Both the position numbers and the translations under genes were made by a program. Positions 1-7,751 of a stretch of DNA of 25,569 nt are shown one piece after another. The DNA is from a virus. Each line of letters begins with the position of its first letter. Positions within the stretch are counted from its first letter, which is position 1. The stretch covers positions 1-25,569 of the IMG/VR virus record IMGVR_UViG_3300042303_001034; one strand, given 5' to 3'. The notes under the pieces were generated by a model. The model did not search any database, was not told where the DNA came from, and saw nothing but the letters and a program-made list of their open reading frames with translations.

Positions 1-402
1 ATGAATAATATCGAAGAATTCTTGAAAGCAAGCACGTTCGCTGTGGCCGGCGCATCGCAAGACCGATCCAAGTACGGCAACAAAGTCTTTCGAGCACTCG
101 TCGCTTCGGGTCGCACTGTCTATCCGCTCAATCCGACAGCAACCGAAGTAGAAGGCTATCCCGCGTTCGCCTCGATTGATGATCTACCCGTTGTCCCAGA
201 GTCTTTATCGATCATAACTCAACCTCACATCACGCGAGAAGTTATCCAACAAGCGATCGCTGCTCGCGTCAAGAATATTTGGATGCAACCCGGAGCAGAA
301 GATTCCAAAGGAAGCCAGGCCGCGAGAGAAGCTGGGCTCAACGTCATCGACGATGGAAGCTGTATACTTGTTAGTCTTTCCATTGAACGTTCATCAAGGT
401 AG
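1..402 (+). CDS. CoA-binding domain protein (YccU-like)
   Basis: A 133-residue protein that matches the small single-domain CoA_binding_2 family, which has a Rossmann-like fold. The N-terminal stretch with FAVAGASQDRSKYGNKVFR fits the nucleotide-binding loop (V-G-A-S-x-x-x-x-K-Y-G). The following YPLNPTATEVEGYPAFASI segment and the later KNIWMQPGAED segment are the other family hallmarks. Usual family length is about 130-145 residues, so the gene looks complete even though its ATG is the first base of the window; an upstream start cannot be excluded. The precise substrate or partner in the cell is unknown for the family. A small zinc-knuckle gene follows after 12 bases on the same strand and is probably co-transcribed. 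It is likely a host gene. Confidence 0.88.
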   Translation: MNNIEEFLKASTFAVAGASQDRSKYGNKVFRALVASGRTVYPLNPTATEVEGYPAFASIDDLPVVPESLSIITQPHITREVIQQAIAARVKNIWMQPGAEDSKGSQAAREAGLNVIDDGSCILVSLSIERSSR

Positions 403-414
403 AAAACGAAGCAA

Positions 415-600
415 ATGAAAGTCGAGAATCAGGATAACGCTGGCCAAACCAATCCGGTCGTGAAAGTGACACAATCAGAGAAACAATGCCAACCGGCTTG
501 CCCTGTGTGCGGCGGATCGCTGATGGAGATCCGTGCGAAGTTTCAGTGCACCAGGTGTCACAGGATTTGCGAAACTTGCTGTGAAGGTGGTCGTGGATAG
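415..600 (+). CDS. Small zinc-knuckle protein
   Basis: A 61-residue protein with a basic, glutamine-rich N-terminus and a cysteine-rich C-terminal half. It contains CPVCGG (about residues 29-34), then CTRCHRICETCCEGG near the end. The spacing CxxC-x14-CxxC suggests one zinc ribbon plus extra cysteines. It starts 12 bases after the CoA-binding gene. The ribosome binding site is weak (AACGAAG), which fits translational coupling. No function can be assigned; nucleic-acid or protein binding is the usual role of such knuckles. It could be a false gene, but the clean cysteine pattern argues that it is real. Confidence 0.65.
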   Translation: MKVENQDNAGQTNPVVKVTQSEKQCQPACPVCGGSLMEIRAKFQCTRCHRICETCCEGGRG

Positions 601-759
601 CCTCGACTCAAACTACTTATGAGTCTAGCAAGCCACCAACAATACTTATCCCGCTTACAGTTTCACCGCTTCAACTTCTGCTAGAAATAGCCGGCACTAT
701 TACCAGCGGAAATTAACCATTTTGGAGAAATTATAATCAGCGAGCGTGACTGGTGGTCG

Positions 760-1836
760 TTAAAGCTCCACATGGACGACTCCACGCACTTCATCGAAAT
801 GGCCGATCTTGAGTACGGTACCATCGCCATCTGGCATTTCCGCGACAAAGACGGGATCGCATACGATAATCGGAGGAGCCAATGCCAAAGCAACAAGCTT
901 GAGATTAGCGATCCAATATGCGGCCAAAGGCAAAGTGATGAACCAAGGCAAAGCGATTACAGATGCTTCCAAAAGCCTCTGTTTCTGAGCTGGAGTCATT
1001 TGATGGTCGGCTGCGTACTTCTCAATCACATCTATCCGATCGGGAGTTTTTGTAATCGATAGAACATCATCGAACGTACAATCGTGGGTTCGGCACTTGC
1101 GGTGCAAACTGACCACACGCATGGCTGCCTTGCGTCGATTGAACTCCAGTTTCGCATGATAAGCTTCGATCGCACGCTTCTTGCGCTCCAACACATGCTT
1201 GATCATGCGACGAGGATAATAGGCCAATGAGTCCAAGGCATTCATCAGATCTTGTCCCGGACGTTCCCACACATATTGCTTTCGATACTCGGCGAAAACT
1301 TCACGTTGCACGTTGGCAATTGCTTCTTCTAACTCAGACTGTTTCGTGAAGATCAAATCGTCTCCTACTTCGACGCAAAGAGGCTTCAGGTAGTAGACTC
1401 GAACTCCTCGTTGTCGGCCGGGCCCATCTAGAAACTCGTCGAGTCGCGTCTGAACGCAGTTGGGAATCGGATCCGAGATCTTGTCAAAGTCGGATCTTTC
1501 CGTCACCGTTACAAATAGTCGACTCTTTGGCAATCGAATGGATGCTTTGGTAAGTTCGATTTCACGTACTTGCGTGAACTTAGAGCGATGTTTTTGAACG
1601 ATCGATTTCCAGCAATCTTCTTTGGAAGACAGCAATCCATGATCCTCGAGCATGGAGCAAGCTAGTTCTTTACTTGCGTCCTTGGGCGGGACCCAAACTG
1701 GTTCGCTGACCCAGCGGCCGAATGGCTCAAGAGTCTGATCGAGCGTGAATGGCGATGGCTCCTTCAAGATAGATGGCAAAACTCGACCATTCGATTTGCC
1801 CCCAATAGACTTCAATTCAGCGGTTGCAACTTTCAT
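760..1836 (-). CDS. Hypothetical protein with C-terminal hydrophobic segments
   Basis: A 358-residue protein not assigned to a family. The start is supported by a GGAG sequence seven bases upstream of the ATG. Residues 1-190 are mixed alpha/beta with no recognised motif. Residues 195-250 are strongly basic and helical, rich in K, R and E, and could form a coiled coil. Around residues 290-330 there are two hydrophobic stretches (VIALPWFITLPLAAYWI and LVALALAPPIIV) that look like membrane spans or a hairpin. The last 30 residues resemble a small beta domain (FDEVRGVVHVEL). It stands alone on the minus strand between the zinc-knuckle gene and csrA. The ORF is long and the codon use looks normal, so it is real, but its role is unknown. 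Confidence 0.75.
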   Translation of the reverse strand: MKVATAELKSIGGKSNGRVLPSILKEPSPFTLDQTLEPFGRWVSEPVWVPPKDASKELACSMLEDHGLLSSKEDCWKSIVQKHRSKFTQVREIELTKASIRLPKSRLFVTVTERSDFDKISDPIPNCVQTRLDEFLDGPGRQRGVRVYYLKPLCVEVGDDLIFTKQSELEEAIANVQREVFAEYRKQYVWERPGQDLMNALDSLAYYPRRMIKHVLERKKRAIEAYHAKLEFNRRKAAMRVVSLHRKCRTHDCTFDDVLSITKTPDRIDVIEKYAADHQMTPAQKQRLLEASVIALPWFITLPLAAYWIANLKLVALALAPPIIVCDPVFVAEMPDGDGTVLKIGHFDEVRGVVHVEL

Positions 1837-2023
1837 ATACCCACTCCGACAAGAAGACGAGGAAATGTTCGTGGCAAAACGAACTTGCGTTGCTCATCGT
1901 AAGGGTCGCGCAGACCGCTGTCAAACTTTTCTAGATGGAAGTTGCTTCACGCAATTCAAGTAACGATTCTCCATACTGCTTCTGAGTATCGAACACGCTA
2001 CACTCACGAGATGGGACGACTTG

Positions 2024-2230
2024 TTACGCCACGAGCATGCCGTCTTCGACAACCATCTCAACGGTTTGGGCAAACGCTTTAGGCTCGGTCAGCTCACCGC
2101 GAAGAATCTTGACATTGGAAGGGGCAATGATGCCGAGCGAGATTCGGTTGCCTTGAATCTTGACGACTTCTACCGTGATGATGCCGTCGATAACTAGCTT
2201 ATCACCAACTTTGCGACTTAAAACTAGCAT
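2024..2230 (-). CDS. csrA: Carbon storage regulator CsrA
   Basis: A 68-residue protein with the CsrA/RsmA signature. It begins MLVLSRKVGDKLVI and continues with VVKIQGNRISLGIIAP, the beta strands that form the dimer and the RNA-binding face. CsrA binds GGA-containing hairpins in mRNA leaders and represses or stabilises target transcripts. The ATG at 2230 is chosen over a longer frame to 2299 because it begins exactly at the conserved MLVLSR and has AAGGAAG a few bases upstream. The R/K residue usually near position 44 (LRGEL here) is conserved. The C-terminal tail is acidic and slightly longer than in the shortest homologues. Planctomycetes often carry several CsrA copies. The gene lies just outside the putative element, so it may be host-encoded or part of the flank. 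Confidence 0.93.
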   Translation of the reverse strand: MLVLSRKVGDKLVIDGIITVEVVKIQGNRISLGIIAPSNVKILRGELTEPKAFAQTVEMVVEDGMLVA

Positions 2231-2364
2231 TTTGATTCTTCCTTGAGTTCGATTGCTGCGGCAGTGCGGGAATCGTTGGTCTGCCGCGTCCCAACACATT
2301 CATTATCAGCTAGGCCTGTGACAACTTAGGTCAATGCCCGTGTGAATTTGAGATTATTAGATAA

Positions 2365-2601
2365 TTAAGGTTTCCAGTAACCGCTGTCATCGACCAAATC
2401 TCGAAGCGGTACTTTGGCAAGCGTTGCACCGTTGGGAAATTGAAGCGTTGCGGTTTCACCGTCAACTGAAACAAGAATTGCCCGCTGGCCCCGCACGTAG
2501 CGGTTGCTGAGTGGGACTTCTTGTCCGATTCGTGACCTGATAGCGTTAAGCTGATCTTCGGCTTCCCTGCGAAAGTCGATTTCCTTGGGTTTCTTTGGCA
2601 T
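2365..2601 (-). CDS. Small hypothetical protein
   Basis: A 78-residue protein with a basic start (MPKKPKEIDFRREAE), a helical segment, then a predicted beta-rich half containing VRGQRAILVSVDGETATLQF. That half could be a small SH3- or KOW-like barrel. The start is supported by AAAGGAG seven bases upstream of the ATG at 2601. A competing frame over the same bases (2331-2606) lacks a convincing composition and ends in low-complexity residues, so it is treated as a shadow. Downstream lies csrA on the same strand. No family is recognised. Confidence 0.6.
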   Translation of the reverse strand: MPKKPKEIDFRREAEDQLNAIRSRIGQEVPLSNRYVRGQRAILVSVDGETATLQFPNGATLAKVPLRDLVDDSGYWKP

Positions 2602-2725
2602 TGCATTACTCCTTTGTCAAGAGTGTCGCCAAGGCGATGACACGTATGGTCAATCGCCTTTCGAGCCTACACCATCGGTTGAATCGGCTCATTTCCAAAT
2701 TGACTCGTTGACGATCGAATCGATG

Positions 2726-3121
2726 CTAACGCGATTTAATCTTCTCCCACATTTTTCTTTGTATGCCCCAATCACGCTCGGCGGTCAGGGGGCGTAGCAG
2801 CTTCTCGTGAATCGTGGCTTTACCCTGGATGATTCCTGGCAGGTGTAGTAGTTCTTCTTGGATGTCTGGGGCCAAGAGTAGCAAGTTCATGATTTGGGTC
2901 ATCCGTGGCTGACTGATTCTGCCCATTTCGGCAAGCTGCTGGTAGCTTTCTACCTGACCAGAATCAAGCATCGATTGCATGCGACTTGCAAGAGCAACAA
3001 GCTTGGCAATCCTCGGAATCGGACCGGACTGGTTGGCATTCGCCTCGATACTAGCTTGCGCGTCCTCGCGGCGCTTTTTGACCTCGGATTTAAACATGAA
3101 TTTGCGTTTGAGCGTGCTCAT
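2726..3121 (-). CDS. Helix-turn-helix protein coupled to the recombinase
   Basis: A 131-residue basic protein whose ATG overlaps the recombinase stop codon (ATGA), implying translational coupling. The N-terminus is rich in K, R and E. The central stretch VESYQQLAEMGRISQPRMTQ looks like a helix-turn-helix of the ParB/KorB type, in which QLAEMGRISQPRMTQIMNLL would be the two helices. The following LAPDIQEELLHLPG is typical of ParB-like HTH regions. The C-terminus is basic and helical (ERDWGIQRKMWEKI). A role as recombination directionality factor, recombinase accessory protein or repressor of the operon is inferred only from position. It is the last gene of the integration operon. Confidence 0.75.
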   Translation of the reverse strand: MSTLKRKFMFKSEVKKRREDAQASIEANANQSGPIPRIAKLVALASRMQSMLDSGQVESYQQLAEMGRISQPRMTQIMNLLLLAPDIQEELLHLPGIIQGKATIHEKLLRPLTAERDWGIQRKMWEKIKSR

Positions 3122-4695
3122 GCAGATACCTCAATGGTTTCGACCACTCCTTCACCGGATAATGATTGGATCGCTGATGCATGAAAGGAAACGGATAAAG
3201 ACGTATCGCTGGGATCGTATTCCACCCGCTCCACGAGAACTCTGACGAGTTTCGCTTGTTCGCGCATCGTAAGGGTGTGCCACATTTTTTCGAAGTCACC
3301 GAAAGCGGTTCGCACTTCTTCGTCCGCCAATTGCATTACCTGCAACTTGTTCATTCGTGATCGTAGTCCGTGAAGTTCCGGCTCCGTTTTGGCGATCCGA
3401 TCATGCAGGTCGGCAAGACGCGATAGCGTCGGATCATTCGGATTGGCCATGGCACCGATTCGCTGGATCTCCGCATGGTCACGGGCCAACTGCTTCTTGT
3501 AATTCTGCAACTGTCGCTGCAATTCAGCGAGTTCTGCTTCCACCGTCTTCTTGGATTTATCGATCACTTCTTGAATCAATCTCTTGTCTGTGGCGATGCA
3601 TCGAATCTGGTCGATGACAGCCGATTCCAATTCTGCGGCAGGAAGCGACTTCGAGGGGCAACTGTCCCAACCATTTTTTATCGCTTTGAGACAGGTGTAA
3701 TATCGATACCGTTTGGTTTCTCGATTCGCCATCGTGTGAACCATGGCTTTATTGCAAGCGCCGCAGTAGACCAAGCCTTTGAGTAACGCACCGTATTTGT
3801 TCGTGAGTCCGTTTCCCTTGCCACGTCCGTGGGCTTTCAACATCGCTTGCACCGAGTCGAACGTCTTCTGTTCAATGATCGGCTCGTGTTCACCATCGAA
3901 CATCAAGTCCTTGTGCTTGATCTTGCCAGCATAGATGGGATTGGTCAGTAACGTGTGCAGCGCCGGCTTGTCAAATGGCCTTCCGCCACGCTGGGCGCCA
4001 CTTTTCGTTTGCCACTGTTTGTTGCGCCAACCCCTTTTAGAAAGCTCCTGCATTACCGGCGTTAGCGATTCCAGCGTCACATACAGATTGAACACTTCTT
4101 GAACTCGAATTGCCTCTTTGGCGTTGATGACGAGCTTCGAGTTGGGCGTCGATCGATCCACGTCGTACCCCAAGACAGGGTGACCGCCAGCCCATTTTCC
4201 TTTACGTCGTTGAGCAGCGATCTTGTCTCGAATCCGCTCGCCAATGATTTCGCGTTCGAATTGTGCGAAGGACAGAAGGATGTTCAACGTAAGTCTGCCC
4301 ATCGAGTGGGTCGTATTGAACTGCTGGGTCACCGAGACAAACGAAGCTTGATGTTTGTCAAACGTTTCCATGATTCTGGAAAAATCCATCAAGGAACGGC
4401 TGAGGCGGTCTACTTTGTAGACGACGACGCAGTCGACTTTGCCAGCTTCGATGTCGGAAAGCAATCGATTCAACGCAGGACGCTCTAGGCTACCACCGGA
4501 GAAACCGCCATCGTCGTAAAGTTCCGGATTGCAAACCCAACCCTCATGCTGTTGGCTAAGGATAAATGCTTCCGCTGATTCTCTTTGGGCGTGGAGTGAA
4601 TTGAATTCGAGCTCGAGCCCTTCTTCACAGGATTTGCGAGTGTAGATGGCACAACGAATTGCGGATTTACCAACTGTTTTTGGAGGCTTGTTCAT
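3118..4695 (-). CDS. Large serine recombinase / integrase
   Basis: A 525-residue site-specific recombinase that cuts and rejoins DNA through a covalent serine intermediate. The resolvase-type catalytic domain spans about residues 12-165. The nucleophile is Ser22 in AIYTRKS, and the active-site arginines lie in VYKVDRLSRS (92-101). The Recombinase domain follows at about 172-290 (GHPVLGYDVD through NPIYAGKI). A zinc ribbon has Cys311, Cys314, Cys335 and Cys346. A coiled coil at about 360-410 (VEAELAELQRQLQNYKKQL) matches the motif that controls synapsis in this class. Length is typical for the class. Its first codons overlap the DUF2924 stop and its stop overlaps the HTH start, so the three are one translational unit. 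All key residues are present, so it is probably active. Confidence 0.95.
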   Translation of the reverse strand: MNKPPKTVGKSAIRCAIYTRKSCEEGLELEFNSLHAQRESAEAFILSQQHEGWVCNPELYDDGGFSGGSLERPALNRLLSDIEAGKVDCVVVYKVDRLSRSLMDFSRIMETFDKHQASFVSVTQQFNTTHSMGRLTLNILLSFAQFEREIIGERIRDKIAAQRRKGKWAGGHPVLGYDVDRSTPNSKLVINAKEAIRVQEVFNLYVTLESLTPVMQELSKRGWRNKQWQTKSGAQRGGRPFDKPALHTLLTNPIYAGKIKHKDLMFDGEHEPIIEQKTFDSVQAMLKAHGRGKGNGLTNKYGALLKGLVYCGACNKAMVHTMANRETKRYRYYTCLKAIKNGWDSCPSKSLPAAELESAVIDQIRCIATDKRLIQEVIDKSKKTVEAELAELQRQLQNYKKQLARDHAEIQRIGAMANPNDPTLSRLADLHDRIAKTEPELHGLRSRMNKLQVMQLADEEVRTAFGDFEKMWHTLTMREQAKLVRVLVERVEYDPSDTSLSVSFHASAIQSLSGEGVVETIEVSA

Positions 4696-5204
4696 TTGGC
4701 ATCTCCGAGCTTGAAGAATCGAAAGCCGTTCATGTGGCTCCCTGTGATATCCTTGGCGATCGCGGAGAGGGTCTTGTACTTTTGGCCGTCGAGTTCAAAG
4801 CCATCTGCAAGCACGCTGACTTGAAGGACTCTGCCTTTATATACACGTTGGATGCAACTGCCTTTGGGTGGTAAACGCTTGTCGGGCCCGACTTCCGCTG
4901 CAGAGATTCTCTTTCTTTCGTTGGGCTGGTTGGACATCAAAGTCTTCCGGTTCTTTGGAGGCGTAAGTCGTACTTCCGCATCATCTGCCAATTCTTCAAT
5001 ACGACGTTTGGCTCGTTCGGAGAGTCCGCCTTCCGCATTGGCCTGCAGTCGCCATGCGATCCGGCGCACGAGGTATGTCTTGTTGCAAGAGCGGCATGGC
5101 TCGCCAAAGAGCTGCTCGTATCGCTTCTTTAGCTGGACCGCCTTCATCAACTCCAAATTACACAATTCACGCTGTAGTGCCGCTGCACTCTTCGTACTCT
5201 TCAT
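4692..5204 (-). CDS. DUF2924 family protein
   Basis: A 170-residue protein of the DUF2924 family, which is repeatedly found beside large serine recombinases in phage-like elements. The N-terminal half contains YEQLFGEPCRSCNKTYLVRR and IAWRLQANAEGGLSE, the usual core of the family. The C-terminal half contains LPPKGSCIQRVYKGR followed by a small beta domain (VLADGFELDGQKYKTLSAIA) ending in FRFFKLG, also typical of the family. The start at 5204 has AGAGGGA upstream, and the gene ends in an ATGA overlap with the recombinase. Its biochemical role is not established. The strict coupling suggests that it assists the recombinase in DNA binding or directionality; that part is inference. Confidence 0.9.
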   Translation of the reverse strand: MKSTKSAAALQRELCNLELMKAVQLKKRYEQLFGEPCRSCNKTYLVRRIAWRLQANAEGGLSERAKRRIEELADDAEVRLTPPKNRKTLMSNQPNERKRISAAEVGPDKRLPPKGSCIQRVYKGRVLQVSVLADGFELDGQKYKTLSAIAKDITGSHMNGFRFFKLGDAK

Positions 5205-5206
5205 CT

Positions 5207-5437
5207 CTAAATCCCTCTGGTTAGTTGTCTCTTGGGGGAACGTTCCCCACGTGTGACATTGAGCAGAGTTTCAGAGACAAGCTCAAGGCCAGAGTTGGAG
5301 TCATCGGAGAGATTTCCACACATCGAGGGAAGTGTTGGGCGCATGCGCAGAATGGCACCGGCGAGAAGGGAAGCGACTTGGCTGAGGCGGTCCTCGGGTG
5401 TCAGTTCTTCGTCTGGAGATTCCTGTTCATGTTCCAT
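5207..5437 (-). CDS. Small protein heading the recombinase operon
   Basis: A 76-residue protein that ends two bases before the DUF2924 start. It begins MEHEQESPDEELTPEDRLSQ and continues with a helix VASLLAGAILRMRP; short proteins of this look often precede DUF2924 genes in planctomycetes. The start at 5437 is a judgement. The same frame is open to 5572, but those extra 45 residues look random and the upstream sequence has no clear ribosome site at either start. An alternative frame (5463-5753, 96 residues) would end 25 bases before this start and could be an additional first gene; it is not listed because it has no good start signal. The 3' end contains a perfect 14-bp palindrome (5235-5248). 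Confidence 0.55.
   Translation of the reverse strand: MEHEQESPDEELTPEDRLSQVASLLAGAILRMRPTLPSMCGNLSDDSNSGLELVSETLLNVTRGERSPKRQLTRGI
5235..5248. repeat. Perfect 14-bp palindrome
   Basis: The sequence GGGGAACGTTCCCC is its own reverse complement over all 14 bases. It lies inside the 3' end of the small gene before the DUF2924 gene. It may be an operator or simply a coding coincidence; no second copy was noticed in the window. Confidence 0.5.
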
Positions 5438-5806
5438 GTGCACTGCTACTGTTCGCAAGAGATTACATCGCCCGTCTACCTGTACTACTTCCCGGTTGCG
5501 ACGCGATTTGACGGAATTCGGAGCGGATTTTGAAAGATAATTTTCGAACGTCCAATTGGGGTAATGTCGCATCCAAATTGCAATTATCTGGTAACGGCAA
5601 CTGAACCAAATCCATCAACAACTTTTCCACCGCATTTGCGCTAGCAGCAAACTGTTTTTTCAAATTTCGTTTGCGCATTGCAGGCGAACAAATAATCGGA
5701 TTTCGCAAGGAGAACGAATCCATTTCCAATTCCACCGTGACCAAACTTGTCATGGCGATCTATCAGATTGCTAGCCAATGGACTCGACACACCTTTTGTG
5801 CTTTTT

Positions 5807-5818
5807 AGTTTGGAAACT
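5807..5818. promoter_or_regulatory. Candidate operator at the LexA-like start
   Basis: AGTTT-GG-AAACT is a perfect inverted repeat of 5-bp arms that ends eight bases before the chosen ATG of the LexA-family gene. Autoregulation is normal for this family, and the position between the divergent integration and early operons fits. A similar GTTT-C-AAAC sits just before the next gene (6568-6576), but its spacer differs. This is a suggestion only. Confidence 0.3.
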
Positions 5819-5825
5819 TAGAACC

Positions 5826-6461
5826 ATGGTTAGCTCAAATAATGATTTAACACCCGTGCAACTGAAGATCTATCGCGCGATCAAGCGATTTATGGAAGAG
5901 CATGGATACCCACCGACAGTTGGAGAACTTTCGGAATCGCAGTCGCGGACTAAGGCGAGCATCCATGCGGTGCTGAATAGCTTGATTCAGAAGGGATTCA
6001 TTCGCCGATCTGTGGGTAAGGCTCGCAGCTTGGAATTACTGCGTATGCCTCAAGCGACGGTCATCGATGTGATTGCGATTCCACGGTTAGGAAGCGTTCC
6101 GGCCGGCAATCCGATCACTGCCGAAGAGAATCGTGCGGGTGAAGTATTTGTTGAGGCGTCCATTGTGGGCAAGGACCGTTGCTTTGCTCTAGAAGTAACT
6201 GGCAGCAGCATGATCGGCGCAGACATCTTGGATGGCGATACGCTCATCGTACGACTCCAGCCACTGGCTGAGAGCGGGGACATCGTTGTTGCATCTGTCG
6301 ACGGCGAAGTAACAGTGAAGCGTCTCTCGATGATGGCTGGCGTCATTCGACTTCTTCCAGAGAACAAGACATTCAAGCCAATCGAGGTGAGCAACGCGAG
6401 TGACTTTCGAATTCTTGGAAAGGTGATTGCAACTCGACGACTAGTGGCAATTGCAAAATAG
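5826..6461 (+). CDS. lexA: LexA-family self-cleaving repressor
   Basis: A 211-residue LexA-like transcription repressor. The N-terminal winged helix (about residues 6-75) includes LTPVQLKIYRAIKRF and HGYPPTVGEL, the classic LexA DNA-binding domain. The C-terminal S24 peptidase domain has the Ala93-Gly94 cleavage site in GSVPAGNPI, nucleophile Ser128 in TGSSMIGADILDGD and the general base Lys165 in DGEVTVKRL. All parts needed for RecA-stimulated self-cleavage are therefore present. The ATG at 5826 is chosen because the first 16 residues of the longer frame (5778) are not LexA-like. The gene is divergent from the integration operon and heads the early operon, the place of a phage lysogeny repressor tied to the SOS response. 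It may be the element's own copy rather than the host LexA. Confidence 0.93.
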   Translation: MVSSNNDLTPVQLKIYRAIKRFMEEHGYPPTVGELSESQSRTKASIHAVLNSLIQKGFIRRSVGKARSLELLRMPQATVIDVIAIPRLGSVPAGNPITAEENRAGEVFVEASIVGKDRCFALEVTGSSMIGADILDGDTLIVRLQPLAESGDIVVASVDGEVTVKRLSMMAGVIRLLPENKTFKPIEVSNASDFRILGKVIATRRLVAIAK

Positions 6462-6576
6462 TTCTCCGTGAAAAGATTGTTGGACCGAACAAAATTTCGA
6501 TTCCGTGAGACACCAGAACCGAGTTCCGCGTATGTAAGTAATATCAAGAAAGCAGTTTCCACAAAGAGTTTCAAAC

Positions 6577-6894
6577 ATGATTGCAAAGACCTTCAGCGCA
6601 CTGTCGCCAGCACAACAACGAATCACCAAGCGCATGCGTGAAATGGGATTCGGAAAGATCCGAGACATCTCGATTATCAATGGAGAACCAATCCTAAAGG
6701 GAGCCACCATCACCACACGTCACAAACTGACAAAGCCGGAAACAATGTTCAAATTCAAGGGTGACTTTGAATTACGTACAGAACACCTCGAGTTGTTCCG
6801 AACGATCAATGAGATCCAGAATGGCATCATCGCTTGCTTGGAAGTGCAGCATGGTTTGCCCTGTCACCTCGAGATCGACGACAAAGACAATTAA
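6577..6894 (+). CDS. Conserved small phage-type protein
   Basis: A 105-residue protein. The segment KRMREMGFGKIRDISIINGEP is followed by a short linker and by VQHGLPCHLEI near the end. This two-part layout (FGxI-x-x-(I/V)-x-(I/V)-x-(N/G)GEP and then (V/Q)xHGLP) resembles a short conserved protein seen in phage-like islands. Its function is not known to me. There is no strong ribosome site; AAAGAG lies about 10 bases upstream. It lies between the LexA-like gene and the sigma-like pair and is probably part of the early operon. Confidence 0.65.
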   Translation: MIAKTFSALSPAQQRITKRMREMGFGKIRDISIINGEPILKGATITTRHKLTKPETMFKFKGDFELRTEHLELFRTINEIQNGIIACLEVQHGLPCHLEIDDKDN

Positions 6895-7069
6895 TCACAC
6901 CCTAGTTCATTAACGAATTAAACGCGCCAGACATACTGCCGACCGCGAAGCGGAAGCACTTGTGGGCCTGCTGAAGCCCTCGTCATTGATAAGTCGGGAA
7001 TTTCTCCTGCAAGGCTCTGACGAGGAAGTGACAAAACAGTCCTCCATTCTATTCGCGGAGTCATTTTCT

Positions 7070-7660
7070 ATGCTAGTTCCAAGAAATGTACCCATCGTTG
7101 ATGAGGTAGCACTTCGGTCCATACACGTTAGTGTAAATGCGTTCATCCGGAAGTTTAACCATCCAATTGTAGATCGAGACGATCTCATTCAAGACGTCGC
7201 TCTGCACCTCATTCAGCAAGCGGAGAACTTTAACCCGACTGTTGGCGCATGGTCCACATTCGTGAAGTGCGTCATTCGGAGCAAACTCGCGTCGATTCGG
7301 AGAGCGTCCAAGACAAAGAAGAACCGAAAGTTCACAAGGACGGTTTCGCTAAACGAAAAGACACGAGACCAAGATGGTCGTACTGCCGAGTTTGGATCAC
7401 TAGTTGAGGAAGGGGAATCAACTTCAAGGAAGCTCAGAAAGATTCGGTCTACCCAATCCCACAGCGAACTGAAGTTAGATGTCCACATAGTGGTCCGCAA
7501 GCTCAAGCCAGAGTTACGAGCGATTTGCAGGGAATTTCTATCCGAGCGCAATATCACCGAGGCATCAGAAGAGCTCGAGCAAGCGCGAGAAACGACTTAT
7601 CGTCGCATTAAGCGGATTCATGAGACGATGACCGAGTATGAAATTCATCAGTATCTGTAG
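7070..7660 (+). CDS. Sigma-70-like protein, first of a pair
   Basis: A 196-residue protein resembling a short sigma-70 family factor. Residues about 12-85 look like region 2, with the diagnostic VDRDDLIQDVALHLIQQAEN followed by FNPTVGAWSTFVKCVIRSKL. A basic linker (SKTKKNRKFTR) follows. Residues 143-195 look like region 4, an HTH with ELRAICREFLSERNITEASE and ARETTYRRIKRI. The ATG at 7070 has GCGGAG nine bases upstream; a GTG at 6962 in the same frame would add 36 residues that are not sigma-like. It would direct RNA polymerase to element promoters or act as an anti-repressor-like regulator; which is inference. A second related gene follows 91 bases later. Confidence 0.75.
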   Translation: MLVPRNVPIVDEVALRSIHVSVNAFIRKFNHPIVDRDDLIQDVALHLIQQAENFNPTVGAWSTFVKCVIRSKLASIRRASKTKKNRKFTRTVSLNEKTRDQDGRTAEFGSLVEEGESTSRKLRKIRSTQSHSELKLDVHIVVRKLKPELRAICREFLSERNITEASEELEQARETTYRRIKRIHETMTEYEIHQYL

Positions 7661-7751
7661 GACTTTCTGATTCCGTCCGCAGTCGGATGGATCAAGTCAC
7701 TCTCTTCCACGGCATAGTCACCTTCCCACACACATTTGACGGAGCGTTTTC

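Noticed and set aside
5463-5753. 96-residue minus-strand frame before the integration operon
   Set aside because: The position fits an extra first gene, but no start signal or motif is seen and another frame overlaps it.
5778-5825. Upstream start for the LexA-like gene
   Set aside because: The extra 16 residues do not resemble LexA and would cover the inverted repeat that looks like an operator.
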